Positions 1-8,624 are shown, numbered from the stretch's first letter. The stretch is DNA of 64,000 nucleotides from JABJMC01 sp964459205 (GCA_964459205.1 CAYWKJ010000001.1:21936-85935); one strand, 5' to 3'. Program-made: numbers and translations. The notes: generated from the letters alone by a model not told the origin.

Positions 1-82
1 TTATGGTTTCTTCTTCGTCGCCACAGGCAGTAAGGGATAAAGCGAGGACAGCGATAACAAGAAAAGATAATAGTTTTTTCAT
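1..82 (-). CDS. N-terminal part of a putative lipoprotein, cut by the window edge
   Basis: The minus-strand ATG at 82 opens 27 codons that run off the left edge. The visible protein has a Lys-Lys start, a hydrophobic stretch and a lipobox Leu-Thr-Ala-Cys at about residues 17-20, followed by acidic residues (GDEEE). That is a textbook signal peptidase II site, so the product should be a lipid-anchored envelope protein. Nothing is visible of the mature part and no function can be given. It lies downstream of cassette 1, separated by that cassette's terminator-like hairpin. Confidence 0.75.
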   Translation of the reverse strand, partial: MKKLLSFLVIAVLALSLTACGDEEETI

Positions 83-117
83 AATATTGGGGATAAATAA
101 ACGGATTTAAGGGCGGA

Positions 118-144
118 CGAAAAAATAGCACTTTTTAAGGTGCG
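118..144 (-). terminator. Terminator-like hairpin after cassette 1
   Basis: Read on the minus strand, GCACCTT and AAGTGC form a short stem with one bulge, followed by TATTTTTT. It sits just past the inverted-repeat arm that closes cassette 1 and ahead of the lipoprotein gene. The stem is short, so strength is uncertain. Confidence 0.5.
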
Positions 145-244
145 TGGCAATAGGGTTGGTGACAACTGAATGATGAAAGATGGTTCGAGTCTCCCCGCTC
201 CGGACGGCCTCGGGGCCGAACGGGCGCGGGGGGGGTCGGGACAA

Positions 245-691
245 TCAGCGGGTCGGGGTCGGGATCTCCTCGCGGGACTGCGGGCTGGGGCCGCCGGGCG
301 CAGGGCCGGTGGTGGCGGTCTGGCGGAAGTAGCTCCGGGCCTCGGTCGAGAACGAGCCGTCCATCACCAAGTTCTTGACGGCGCGGTTCTGGACATCGAA
401 CTCGGCGATGTTGTCCTGGAGCGTCTGCAGGATGTAGTGGCCGTCCCGGAGCTGGCCATCATCGGAGATGCATTCGGGGACCAGCTTGATCGTGAAGAGG
501 TCGCGAACGAGAACGTCGCCCGGCTTGATCTTCAGCTTGGGCTGCGCGTTCTTGACGACGAAGACGAAGCCACGGCTGGAGTCGCCCGAACAGTTCGGAA
601 CAACCACGACGTAGAAGCCATCCTTGAGGCCGTTTTTGGTGGTGATGCAGTCGCCCGGCAGGACGATGTGGAAAGTAGGCAGTTTTGCCAT
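245..691 (-). CDS. GC-rich orphan protein of cassette 1 (148 aa)
   Basis: I do not recognise the family. The start is supported by AGGGAG six bases upstream of ATG, unlike most genes here, which lack SD sites. The protein shows alternating hydrophobic stretches (for example FYVVVVPN near residues 27-34 and RGFVFVVKN near 40-48), two cysteines, and a Pro/Thr-rich tail, giving the look of a small beta-rich soluble domain with a disordered end. Almost every third codon position is G or C, in sharp contrast to the AT-rich neighbours, so recent transfer from a GC-rich genome is likely. It is the only plausible gene between the cassette's inverted repeats. The overlapping plus-strand reading frame looks like its shadow. 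Confidence 0.7.
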   Translation of the reverse strand: MAKLPTFHIVLPGDCITTKNGLKDGFYVVVVPNCSGDSSRGFVFVVKNAQPKLKIKPGDVLVRDLFTIKLVPECISDDGQLRDGHYILQTLQDNIAEFDVQNRAVKNLVMDGSFSTEARSYFRQTATTGPAPGGPSPQSREEIPTPTR

Positions 692-736
692 GTGAACTCC
701 CTATGGGTTAACGGGGGATGGACACCATTGCTAAGA

Positions 737-779
737 GGGCGCCGCTTTTTACCTTCAAAAAAAGCAAAAAGCGACACCC
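737..779 (-). promoter_or_regulatory. Leader hairpin of cassette 1
   Basis: GGGTGTCGCTTTTT and AAAAAGCGGCGCCC pair over 14 positions (with G-U pairs) just inside the cassette arm and upstream of the SD. Cassette 2 has the matching hairpin with changed bases that keep pairing, which argues that the structure matters. Its role (attenuation, translation control or RNA stability) is unknown. Confidence 0.6.
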
Positions 780-957
780 AAGCAGCATTCATCATTCAGT
801 TGTCAAAGTCTATGTTTAGAGAGAGTTTAACAACTAACTAGTAGTATTAAATTCCACTCTAGTAATATAGATCCGGGTCTATCCCCAGAAGTAGATTGCT
901 AGCGCGAAACATTAGCTGCCCACCTCTATGGATGACGGAATTAGGGTGGTGAATATT

Positions 958-985
958 ATTATAGTGTTTTTTGAAAAAGAGTCAA
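958..985 (-). promoter_or_regulatory. Promoter of cassette 1 (TTGACT-N16-TATAAT)
   Basis: On the minus strand TTGACT (980-985) is followed after 16 bases by a perfect TATAAT (958-963). The start point would be near 951. The -35 box is also the 3' arm of the hairpin that appears to terminate cassette 2. Confidence 0.75.
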
Positions 986-1000
986 CCCTAATGGTTGACT
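975..1000 (-). terminator. Terminator of cassette 2, overlapping the next promoter
   Basis: On the minus strand AGTCAACC and GGTTGACT form a perfect 8-bp stem with a 5-base loop, followed by CTTTTTC. It sits right after the closing arm of cassette 2. The second arm contains TTGACT, the -35 box of cassette 1, so stop and start signals share bases. Confidence 0.65.
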
Positions 1001-1077
1001 TAAAGGATTGGTGACAACTGAACGATGGTTTTCCGCTCCGAACGACTCCGTAGTCGAACGGGCGGATCAGGGCTTGT

Positions 1078-1536
1078 TTAGCGGTTGGGGAGGAGCTTGG
1101 AGAAGATCTCGGAGAGAGCTCTTCTCAGGATTGCGAGGCGAGAGTTTGGTACGATTCTGTAGTAGCTGTGAGTGTAAGGATTTACCAGTGGGCGTTCGTA
1201 CTTTTTGGTTACAACGACCAGCCTGTGCGTTGGGGTTGTTGTGGCGTGGGTTTCCCCATCAGTTGTTTTGTATAGAGGATAGGTTCCGCTTTTTAGATTC
1301 GCATGGCACCGTACCTCGTTGGTATCCTGATCTATCCATGCCCATTGTTGGCGGCAGCCGATGCGTACGATGAACCATTCTTTACCAAAAGGATCATTTT
1401 CATCGTACTCATATATGCCTCTAGTGCGGGCAACGCGTGGCAGGGAAAAACCTTCTGGATCGAGGCCTTTTATGGCTAGATCCTTACGAGAGTGGGTCCA
1501 TTTTCCCCATGCGAAGAGGAAAGGAAAAACTTTCAA
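1078..1536 (-). CDS. Orphan protein of cassette 2 (152 aa)
   Basis: Unrecognised. The frame opens with TTG preceded by ATAGGA at SD distance; no better ATG start fits. The protein is basic and Trp/Tyr-rich, with WFIVRIGCRQQWAWID near residues 54-69 suggesting one or two beta hairpins, and a C-terminal Arg/Lys helix. No signal peptide or membrane span is evident. Codon use differs from both the AT-rich host genes and the very GC-rich gene of cassette 1, so the two cassettes seem to carry genes of separate origin. Alternative: a non-coding RNA, but the protein-like residue pattern and the SD argue for translation. Confidence 0.6.
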   Translation of the reverse strand: MKVFPFLFAWGKWTHSRKDLAIKGLDPEGFSLPRVARTRGIYEYDENDPFGKEWFIVRIGCRQQWAWIDQDTNEVRCHANLKSGTYPLYKTTDGETHATTTPTHRLVVVTKKYERPLVNPYTHSYYRIVPNSRLAILRRALSEIFSKLLPNR

Positions 1537-1597
1537 GGCATTGTCCTATGTTGCAGTCTGCCCCATGGCAGTCCTGCGGGTAAGCACCACTATTTCT

Positions 1598-1646
1598 GGG
1601 TGCCACTTTTTATCTTTAAAATAGTTAAAAATAAGAAGCGACACCC
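1598..1646 (-). promoter_or_regulatory. Leader hairpin of cassette 2
   Basis: GGGTGTCGCTT pairs with AAGTGGCACCC across a U/A-rich loop. It is the counterpart of the 737-779 hairpin, with substitutions in the 3' arm that preserve G-C or G-U pairing. Confidence 0.6.
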
Positions 1647-1762
1647 AGGTGTTATTCATCATTCAGTTGTCAAAATCTATATGTTTAGAGAGAGATTAAC
1701 TACTAGCTAAAGTGTTAAGGCCTACCCTAAGGATATAGGCCTGGATCAATTTCCAGTAGTTT

Positions 1763-1790
1763 ATTATAATGCTTTCCTTAAAAAGGTCAA
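1763..1790 (-). promoter_or_regulatory. Promoter of cassette 2 (TTGACC-N16-TATAAT)
   Basis: TTGACC (1785-1790) and TATAAT (1763-1768) on the minus strand with 16-base spacing, the same spacing as in cassette 1. It begins four bases after the stop codon of the PBP1A gene. Confidence 0.75.
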
Positions 1791-1793
1791 CCC

Positions 1794-4466
1794 TTATTCA
1801 ACCTGTACTTCAATGGTTGCACCCGTCCGATAGCCTAACTCATCATAGGCATAAGCCTCAATGGTGTATTCACGGCCAGAGGCAGCATTGGTAGCGGCCC
1901 TGATTTGGCCAGTATAAGGAGCAGAGACAGCTGTGTATTGGAGAGTTCCGTCTAAATAGTATTCAACTTTTTCTAAACCATTTAAAGCTTCAACTTCAAC
2001 TTCAATAATGTTTTGGCCGCGACTTACTAAGCTGTACGGGGAAGGAAAAGTAATGAAAATTACTGGCTGTTTAGCCCAAGTGGAAGCAGTGTGAATTTCA
2101 TCTAAGTCAGTTGGTTCTAAAAATTCTTCTTCGTCCATGGCGGCAGCCCAGGCATCAACGCCCACTTGCCAAGTTGGGTAGTAATCCATAATGGCAATAT
2201 GTTGTTGGAATTCTTTTTCCTCTAAGGACCATTCCGGCGAGTATTCAGTGGCAACTAGGCCGGTAAATCCATCAACCACAGCGGTGGCCCACAAAGTGTC
2301 TACTTCGGTGGGGACATTAAAACTGGCGAATTTTTCAGTCACAATCATATCTTCTGGCGTATAGTCTGAAGGGAGTTTTCCACTAGATTTTGTTACTGCC
2401 ATTTCTACAATTTCGGCTGGCTGAGGGAAAGCCTCAGAGTCTAATTCAGACAAAGCATTGGTCATGTAGTCGTTCCAAATTGTAGCAGCAGAATCATATC
2501 CATTGGCATGGTAGTACATGGGTTCACCGTCCGCATTTCCAACCCACACTCCAGTTGCTATTTTGGTGCTGTAGCCAAGAGTTAGAGCGTTGTTTGGAGC
2601 ATTTTCACCGTATTCATCTTTTTTGTTACTGGTTCCGGTTTTAGCAGCAACATGGTGCCCGCTTACGCGTAGGCGTGGCCCCAGATTTATAGCAGAATCA
2701 GAGAGAATATCAGTTATTAAGTAGGCAACTTGTGGGTCTAGGGCCTCGGTTCCAACTTGGTCTTCCCATTTTTCTAGAATATCTCCATCACTGTTTTCAA
2801 TTTTTAAAATTGGGGAAATTTCTTGCTTAATTCCACTATTCGCAAAAACGCTGTAAGCGCCTACAAGATCTAGTAAGCGAACTTCACCGCTTCCTAAAGC
2901 GAGTGGCCAGCCATATCCAATGGAGTCATCTAGTTCAATTCCAAAGCCTTCCATGAATGGAATGATCTCAGTTTCTTGGCCAGCTAAGAAGTAAGATTTA
3001 ATAGCGGGGATATTGCGGGAAAGAGCAAGGGCTTCGCGAACACGAATGGGGCCTAGGAAGGTTCCATCGTAGTTTTGAGGCCATTCGCCAGGCCCAAATT
3101 GAGTTTCTACATCGTATAAAACAGTGGCCGGACTATAACCATTTAAAAATGTTAAAGCGTACACAAAAGGCTTAAATGATGATCCTGGTTGTCGGTAGCG
3201 AGTAGCAATATTTACATTTCCATCAATTTCTTCGTCAAAATAATCAGCTGATCCAACCATGGCTAAAATTTGACCAGTTTGCGGGTGAACCGAAACTAAG
3301 CTGGCATTGTTAGCGCCAAATTCAGAGGCATTGCGTTCGCGATAGGTTTCTACAGCTTCTTCGGCGTATCCTTGCATAGTGGGATCAAGAGTGGTGTAGA
3401 CTTTTAGGCCACCTTGCTCAACTACATCTTTGCCGTATTTATCTTCGATCAACTCTTTTACATAGAGAACAAAATGAGGAGCTTGAATGTTTTCGCGATA
3501 GGAAATGAATTCAATCGCCCATGATTCTTCGAGTGAAAGTTGCATTTGGCCTTCAGTGATCATGTCTTGATCTTCCATGGCTGCCAAAACAATATCTGTT
3601 CGTCCGGGGAGATATAGAGTAGTTCCGTTAGCTAGCTCGATATTTGATCCGATTAATCCACGAACGTATTCATCAAGGTTTAAATCTTCGTAAGAAACAA
3701 TAGAGCGATCTAGTAATTGCTCTTCAGTGAATTCAACTGTGAGGTAAGAGTTGCGATTACTTCCATAAGGTGAATAACGAGTGGGAGCCTTAGGCAAAGA
3801 AGCCATAATGGCACTCTCGGTGAGAGTTAAATCTGTGGCTGCTTTATCAAAGTAAGTTTTAGCAGCAAGCTCAGCGCCATAAGCATTATTTCCGTAAGGG
3901 ATTTCATTTAAATATAATTCAAAAATTTCTTCTTTATTAAAGCGGCTTTCAACACGGATAGCTAAAATTAGTTCTTGGAGTTTTCGAACATAAGTTTGTT
4001 CGGGTGATAAGAAAATATTTTTAACAAGTTGTTGAGTAATAGTGGAGCAGCCACGTCGGATTCCAACACCAAAAATTTCATGGGCTACTGCTTTTGCATA
4101 ACAAGGAAGGTCAAATCCATAGTGTTCATAAAATTCATCATCCTCAACCGCAATAGTGGCATCTAATAAATAAGGAGAAATGTCTTCAATGGGAATGATT
4201 TCGCGGTTTTCCTCGCCATGTACTGCATAAAGAATGTTGCCTTCACGGTCCATGATTAACGTAGATTCAGCCTGAAGCAGGTCTTCTCCAGAGCTAACAT
4301 CAGGAAGGCCGCGGCTAAAAATCAACACAATTAAAATAACAAAAATGAAACCACTAATAAAAGTAATACTAAAAATCAAAATTACCCATTGGAGCCACCG
4401 TTTCCATAAAGGAAGCATAGGATGGGGGCGTAGTTTTTTGTATAGGTCGTGAAAAGTTCGAGACAT
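1794..4466 (-). CDS. mrcA: Class A penicillin-binding protein 1A (transglycosylase/transpeptidase)
   Basis: A bifunctional peptidoglycan synthase anchored in the inner membrane, polymerising lipid II and cross-linking stem peptides. A single membrane span lies at about residues 27-50. The glycosyltransferase domain shows EDDEFYEHYGFD (catalytic Glu near 108) and STITQQLVKN (141-150). The transpeptidase has the nucleophile motif SSFK (429-432), SRN (483-485) and KTGTS (609-613). The last 100 residues form an Ig-like beta domain, which fits an extracytoplasmic tail. At 890 aa it is in the usual size range. It is transcribed alone, with cassette 2 immediately downstream. The assignment is firm; the gene symbol is by family. 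Confidence 0.95.
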   Translation of the reverse strand: MSRTFHDLYKKLRPHPMLPLWKRWLQWVILIFSITFISGFIFVILIVLIFSRGLPDVSSGEDLLQAESTLIMDREGNILYAVHGEENREIIPIEDISPYLLDATIAVEDDEFYEHYGFDLPCYAKAVAHEIFGVGIRRGCSTITQQLVKNIFLSPEQTYVRKLQELILAIRVESRFNKEEIFELYLNEIPYGNNAYGAELAAKTYFDKAATDLTLTESAIMASLPKAPTRYSPYGSNRNSYLTVEFTEEQLLDRSIVSYEDLNLDEYVRGLIGSNIELANGTTLYLPGRTDIVLAAMEDQDMITEGQMQLSLEESWAIEFISYRENIQAPHFVLYVKELIEDKYGKDVVEQGGLKVYTTLDPTMQGYAEEAVETYRERNASEFGANNASLVSVHPQTGQILAMVGSADYFDEEIDGNVNIATRYRQPGSSFKPFVYALTFLNGYSPATVLYDVETQFGPGEWPQNYDGTFLGPIRVREALALSRNIPAIKSYFLAGQETEIIPFMEGFGIELDDSIGYGWPLALGSGEVRLLDLVGAYSVFANSGIKQEISPILKIENSDGDILEKWEDQVGTEALDPQVAYLITDILSDSAINLGPRLRVSGHHVAAKTGTSNKKDEYGENAPNNALTLGYSTKIATGVWVGNADGEPMYYHANGYDSAATIWNDYMTNALSELDSEAFPQPAEIVEMAVTKSSGKLPSDYTPEDMIVTEKFASFNVPTEVDTLWATAVVDGFTGLVATEYSPEWSLEEKEFQQHIAIMDYYPTWQVGVDAWAAAMDEEEFLEPTDLDEIHTASTWAKQPVIFITFPSPYSLVSRGQNIIEVEVEALNGLEKVEYYLDGTLQYTAVSAPYTGQIRAATNAASGREYTIEAYAYDELGYRTGATIEVQVE

Positions 4467-4552
4467 TTTGTATGATTAATTCCTAAGGAGTTATACCAGA
4501 TTTTGAGGAGAAAATTAAGAGGGGCAATAGGAATTTGATACCTTTTTCTCAA

Positions 4553-4599
4553 CTGGAAGGAACCTTTTTGGATGCATGATCCAAAAAGAACCCTTCTCG
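4553..4599. repeat. Hairpin repeat with GATGCATG loop, copy 1
   Basis: CCTTTTTGGAT and ATCCAAAAAG pair around a GCATG core, flanked by GGAAGGAACC and GAACCCTTCT. A second copy at 23725-23769 keeps the flanks and the GATGCATG core but has different, still complementary, arms. It lies between the divergent PBP1A and NIF3-like genes. Confidence 0.55.
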
Positions 4600-4694
4600 C
4601 TGCGCGGGATGTTTTCGAAAAAGCTTCAAATTCCTTTACCCCTTTATTCTCTCTCTGTACAATTGATTTGTTAAAAATTAATCTTATCTATGTT

Positions 4695-5660
4695 ATGGCT
4701 CTTACAATTCAGCAAATTTATGATTTAGTCATTGCGAGTGGGCGCAAAAATGACCCTCGAACCAAGAAAGAAATTGATCTTCAGTTAAAAGACGCAAAAG
4801 ATGCATATAAAAAGCTTGATAAGAAGAAAAAATCGTTTTTTGATAAGGATTCGATGGTGAACCCTTACGCTGATTCACGTGTTTTGCATGGGAAAATGGG
4901 CACCAAGATAAAGACTTTAATGGCCTGCATTGATGCTGAAGTCCCAGAGTTATTATTGGTGAATGAATTACGGAAAAACGGCAAAAAAATCGATTTAGTT
5001 TTTACGCATCATCCAGAGGGTAAGGCTTTGATGGATTTGACTAAGGTGATGCCAATGCAGGAGGCGATTATGGAGGCGCTGGGGGTACCGATTAATGTAA
5101 TTGAAAAGTTATTGGAACCACGTGCCAAGAAAATTGATCGTGCTTTGCATGCGGATAATTTTAATCGGGTGGCTGATGCAGCGCGTTTATTAGAAATTCC
5201 ATTTATGAATTGTCATACTCCGGCCGATAATCATGTGCATAAATTTTTGGAAGATTTTGTTAGCAAAAAGCGATCAAAAATGCGCCATTTAAAGGATTTA
5301 ACAGAAGCCTTGCTGGATATTCCAGAATTTGCGGAAGGTGCAAAAATGAGCTCCGCACCAGTTATTGTGTCGGGTAGCCCAACCTCTAAACTTGGAAAAG
5401 TTGCGGTTACAGGCATGACTGGCGGGACCTCTGGTAATGAGGATATTTATGAGGCGCTTAGTCGTTCTGGGGTTAGCACAATTTTGGCTATGCATATGAG
5501 TGAGGCGCACCGCGAAAAAGCGGAAAAGCAACACATTAACATTATTGTTACCGGGCACATGGCGAGTGATAGCTTAGGGATGAATTTGATTTTGGATCAA
5601 TTCGAAAAGAAGGGCATAAAAGTGATTCCAGCTGGCGGATTAATGAGATTTAAGCGTTAA
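4695..5660 (+). CDS. NIF3 / GTP cyclohydrolase 1 type 2 homolog family protein
   Basis: A cytoplasmic dinuclear-metal protein of the NIF3 (YbgI) family, whose biochemical role is unsettled. Metal-binding motifs are visible: THHPEGKAL (about residues 102-110), NCHTPADNHV in the middle and GHMASDSLGMN near the C-terminus. The N-terminus is Lys-rich. The frame stays open upstream to 4572, but that extension runs through the hairpin repeat and lacks conserved features, so the ATG at 4695 is preferred, giving 321 aa. The next gene starts four bases after its stop, so the pair is probably one operon. Despite the family name there is no evidence that it acts in folate synthesis. Confidence 0.85.
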   Translation: MALTIQQIYDLVIASGRKNDPRTKKEIDLQLKDAKDAYKKLDKKKKSFFDKDSMVNPYADSRVLHGKMGTKIKTLMACIDAEVPELLLVNELRKNGKKIDLVFTHHPEGKALMDLTKVMPMQEAIMEALGVPINVIEKLLEPRAKKIDRALHADNFNRVADAARLLEIPFMNCHTPADNHVHKFLEDFVSKKRSKMRHLKDLTEALLDIPEFAEGAKMSSAPVIVSGSPTSKLGKVAVTGMTGGTSGNEDIYEALSRSGVSTILAMHMSEAHREKAEKQHINIIVTGHMASDSLGMNLILDQFEKKGIKVIPAGGLMRFKR

Positions 5661-5664
5661 ATCT

Positions 5665-6234
5665 ATGGCCAAAATAGATATTCTTATTGATGGCTATGCC
5701 AAAAAACTTGATGATGGCTGGATTGTGAATCCAACGGTGGTTTTGGTGCAAGGTAAGGGTAAAAATTTAATAGTTGACCCTGGGGCGGATCGAAAGGCGC
5801 TGTTAGATTCTTTGGAAGAGCGTGGTCTAGGCCTTGATGATATTGATGTGGTTTTTTTAACGCATGGCCATACAGACCACGTGCTTTTAGTTGGGATTTT
5901 TGAGAGGGCGCGTGTTTATAATTTTACAGAAATTTACGAAGGGATTCGGGAGTGGGAGCATGCTAATCGGATAGAGGAGTTGGATTTAGAAATTTTGCCA
6001 ACCCCTGGCCACATGCCAGATCATTGTTCCTTGGTTGTTCCGACTGATGAGGGAGTGGTAGTGGTGGCTGGTGATGTTTTTTGGTGGGTTGAGGGCGAGG
6101 AGCAGATTATTGAGATTGAAAGGCCGGATCAACATTTTGCGTCAGACCCGGCGGCCTTGATTGAAAGTCGAAAAAAGGTACTCGAAATTGCAGACTTTAT
6201 TATTCCAGGACACGGGGTAATGATGAAGGTTTAA
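5665..6234 (+). CDS. Metallo-beta-lactamase-fold hydrolase
   Basis: A 189-residue MBL-fold protein. The signature HGHTDH is near residues 71-76, the next histidine in TPGHMPDHCSL, the metal-bridging Asp in VVAGDVFWW, and the last His in IIPGHG at the C-terminus. It resembles the small glyoxalase II / MBLAC1-like branch; the substrate cannot be told. It starts four bases after the NIF3-like gene and its 3' end overlaps the convergent pheT gene by four bases. Confidence 0.88.
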   Translation: MAKIDILIDGYAKKLDDGWIVNPTVVLVQGKGKNLIVDPGADRKALLDSLEERGLGLDDIDVVFLTHGHTDHVLLVGIFERARVYNFTEIYEGIREWEHANRIEELDLEILPTPGHMPDHCSLVVPTDEGVVVVAGDVFWWVEGEEQIIEIERPDQHFASDPAALIESRKKVLEIADFIIPGHGVMMKV

Positions 6235-8624
6235 GTTCGAACTTTTCCTCCTAGCTTTTCGATTTCTTTAAAGGCAGCTTTTTGAGTGTCTTGATATTCT
6301 TGGTCATTTAGAGTGCGTTCGTCATGGCGAAGTTCAATGGAAAAGGCGAGTGATTTTTTATCTTCTGGGATGTTTTGGCCCTCGTAAATATCAAACAGTT
6401 TTATGGAGTGAATAAGCTTGTGTGGGTCAGCTTTTTTAAGAGCTGCTTCAATGTCTGCTACTTGGGTTTTGCGATCAATTAAGAAAGAAACATCAAAGGC
6501 CATGCTCGGGAATTTAGGTAAAGATCGGAAAGTTGCGAGGTCGCGGCCATGTTCGGCTAAGCGCGTGAAATTAACCTCAAAAATTCCTACTTTGTGATCA
6601 AGGTCATGCTCTTTGGCTACGGCTGGATGTAGAGTGAAAATATACCCAATTCCTTTGCCGCGCATCATGATTTCCAAGCATTTTTTGGGATGTGCATATG
6701 GTGGTGGAGTTTTGCAATCGCGGAGGGTTACATTAGGTGCTCGGAACCCTTCTTGGAAAGATTCAAAGGCGCCTTTAATGCGGTGGAAAACCTCGTCTTT
6801 AGCTTGAGAGGCAATAGCCCCAATGAGCCATTTTTCTTCGAGTGGCATGTACTCACCGACTTCTTGATAAGTGTGGCCGACTTCAAACAATTTCATTTCG
6901 GGAAAGTTTTTTTCGTTTTGCGTAATGGATTTAAGCATTCCAGGGACAAGACTGACGCGCATGTGGGTTTGGTCAACTGTTAGCGGGTTTAATACTTTGA
7001 TATGGCGCATGTCTTCTAATCCGAATTTTTGGAATATTTCTTCGTTATAAAATGAGTAATTCATAACTTCAGTGAAGCCAAGATTGGCGCTCAGAATATT
7101 ACGAACAGCGTGCTTGTGAAAACGTTCTTCGTTTTCGATTGGAAGATTGATGGGAAGATGTGGTATTTCAGCGGGAATAGAGTCATAACCAATAATGCGG
7201 GCGATTTCTTCGGTAATGTCTTCTTCAATATCAACATCGCCAGTGGCGCGGTGAGATGGGATAGTAATTTTAAGTTTTTTCCCTACTGCAGTGACCCCAA
7301 ATTCAAGCGAAGTCAGAATGCGCTTCATCTCGGCGGTAGAAACTTTTACGCCAATTTTGTTGCTGATGACAGCTGGGTCAACAGTCATGGTGATTTTTGG
7401 CTCTTTCCAGTTTCCTGTGGTGACGATTGGGCTAGCAATTTTTAGATCTGGGCAAGTTTCTTGAAGCAAAACAAGGGCGCGTTTGATAGCTATTTCCGTG
7501 AGGGCAGGATCAAGCCCTTTTTCGAATCTTTGCGAGGAATCAGAACGAAGGCCGTGACGCGTGGAAGTGCGGCGAATTGTTGAGGCGTGAAAATTAGCAG
7601 CTTCCAAAACAATTTCGGTCGTGTGGTCATTAATTTCGGAATTTACACCCCCCATAACACCGGCTAAAGCTACCGGCTTATCTCCATCACAAATAAGCAA
7701 GTCTTCTTCTGTTAATTTGCGTTTTTTGTGGTCAATTGTTTCAAGGGTTTCGCCTTTTTTAGCAAAACGAGCGATTAAAGTGTCTTTTTTAATAAAGCCA
7801 CGATCATAAGAGTGCATTGGTTCACCAAGTTCTAACATTATGTAGTTGGTGACATCAACGATGTTATTAATTGGGCGAACACCAGCGGCTTCTAAATGCG
7901 CCTTTATCCAATCGGGAGATTGTTTGGTTCTTAAATTTGTAACAATGCAGCCAGAAAACCTAGGACAGCCATCTTTGGCCTCAACTTTGATAGTTAGTTT
8001 TTCTTTGCCAGGAGTTCCTTTGAATTTAAGAAAGGAATTGATTTTTTTGAGTGGTTTTTTGAGCAAACAGGCAACTTCACGGGCAAGGCCATAATGCCCC
8101 CATAAATCTGGACGATGGGTGAGGGATTTGTTGTCGACATCAAAAATTGCGTCGTTTAAATGAGCAGCTTCCACAAAAGGTGTTCCGGGTTTGACGTTGT
8201 TTTCAAAAAAGCGAATATCAACCCCTTCTGTTTTAAGTCCGAGCTCTTGATCCAGGCATAGCATTCCTTCGGACATGACGCCGCGCAATGGTTTTTTCTC
8301 GATTTTCATTCCTGTTGGCAGGGTGGTTGGAGCTACAGCAACTGGGACGCGATAGCCAGTTTTCATGGCCACCATTTGTCCAAAAATTAATTGAATGGCG
8401 TCTTTTTTCCCAATATCAACTTTAGCAACACTGAGTTTGTCAGCATCGGGGTGAGGCGTGATTTTAAGTATTTTTCCAACAACAACTCCATCGAATCCTT
8501 TTTTTTGATCAATAACCCCCTCAATTTCAGCGGTGTGCAAAGTAAGTAGTTCGCCAAGTTTCTCCGGAGAAACGGAATTGGGGATGTCTACAAAATTTTT
8601 AAGCCAGTTGAGGGAAATTTTCAT
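6231..8624 (-). CDS. pheT: Phenylalanyl-tRNA synthetase beta subunit
   Basis: The beta chain of the (alpha-beta)2 enzyme that charges tRNA-Phe. At 797 aa it is full length: an N-terminal tRNA-binding OB domain (about 40-150, GKILKITPHPDADKLSVAKV), the B3/B4 editing module (HSYDRGF and following), B5, the catalytic-like core (GFTEVMNYSF) and a C-terminal ferredoxin-fold anticodon-binding domain. Unusually, it is separated from pheS by a gene on the opposite strand, so pheS and pheT cannot share a simple message without antisense overlap. Its start is 14 bases from the divergent 8639 gene, so the two promoters must overlap. Confidence 0.97.
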   Translation of the reverse strand: MKISLNWLKNFVDIPNSVSPEKLGELLTLHTAEIEGVIDQKKGFDGVVVGKILKITPHPDADKLSVAKVDIGKKDAIQLIFGQMVAMKTGYRVPVAVAPTTLPTGMKIEKKPLRGVMSEGMLCLDQELGLKTEGVDIRFFENNVKPGTPFVEAAHLNDAIFDVDNKSLTHRPDLWGHYGLAREVACLLKKPLKKINSFLKFKGTPGKEKLTIKVEAKDGCPRFSGCIVTNLRTKQSPDWIKAHLEAAGVRPINNIVDVTNYIMLELGEPMHSYDRGFIKKDTLIARFAKKGETLETIDHKKRKLTEEDLLICDGDKPVALAGVMGGVNSEINDHTTEIVLEAANFHASTIRRTSTRHGLRSDSSQRFEKGLDPALTEIAIKRALVLLQETCPDLKIASPIVTTGNWKEPKITMTVDPAVISNKIGVKVSTAEMKRILTSLEFGVTAVGKKLKITIPSHRATGDVDIEEDITEEIARIIGYDSIPAEIPHLPINLPIENEERFHKHAVRNILSANLGFTEVMNYSFYNEEIFQKFGLEDMRHIKVLNPLTVDQTHMRVSLVPGMLKSITQNEKNFPEMKLFEVGHTYQEVGEYMPLEEKWLIGAIASQAKDEVFHRIKGAFESFQEGFRAPNVTLRDCKTPPPYAHPKKCLEIMMRGKGIGYIFTLHPAVAKEHDLDHKVGIFEVNFTRLAEHGRDLATFRSLPKFPSMAFDVSFLIDRKTQVADIEAALKKADPHKLIHSIKLFDIYEGQNIPEDKKSLAFSIELRHDERTLNDQEYQDTQKAAFKEIEKLGGKVRT

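Larger units (their letters stand above)
162..804 (-). repeat. Cassette 1 bounded by a perfect 15-bp inverted repeat
   Basis: GACAACTGAATGATG at 162-176 and its exact reverse complement at 790-804 enclose this unit. On the minus strand the order is: promoter (958-985), AT-rich leader of about 145 nt, TTTGACAA arm, leader hairpin (737-779), SD, a GC-rich gene (245-691), and the second arm. The same arm sequence and the same leader motif (CTCTCTCTAAACATA) recur in cassette 2. The arms could form a long-range RNA stem like those that close rRNA precursors, or be ends of a mobile unit; the sequence does not decide which. Confidence 0.75.
1013..1671 (-). repeat. Cassette 2 bounded by a 15-bp inverted repeat
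   Basis: GACAACTGAACGATG at 1013-1027 and CATCATTCAGTTGTC at 1657-1671 form the ends, with one mismatch. Promoter, leader, arm and hairpin closely match those of cassette 1, yet the enclosed gene is unrelated in sequence and base composition. The promoter lies only four bases past the PBP1A stop codon. Confidence 0.75.

Noticed and set aside
170..841. 223-codon plus-strand reading frame over cassette 1
   Set aside because: It is antisense to a better ORF with an SD, is dominated by Gly/Arg/Ala from GC-rich complement, and runs through the inverted-repeat arm.
1008..1624. Plus-strand frames over cassette 2
   Set aside because: Opposite to the promoter, leader hairpin and SD, and their start overlaps the cassette arm.
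162..1671. Integron gene cassettes with attC sites
   Set aside because: The arms do not match the R'/R'' core consensus, the cassettes carry their own promoters, and no integrase is in the window.
4572..4694. N-terminal extension of the NIF3-like protein
   Set aside because: Would translate the hairpin repeat and promoter region; conserved sequence begins after the ATG at 4695.
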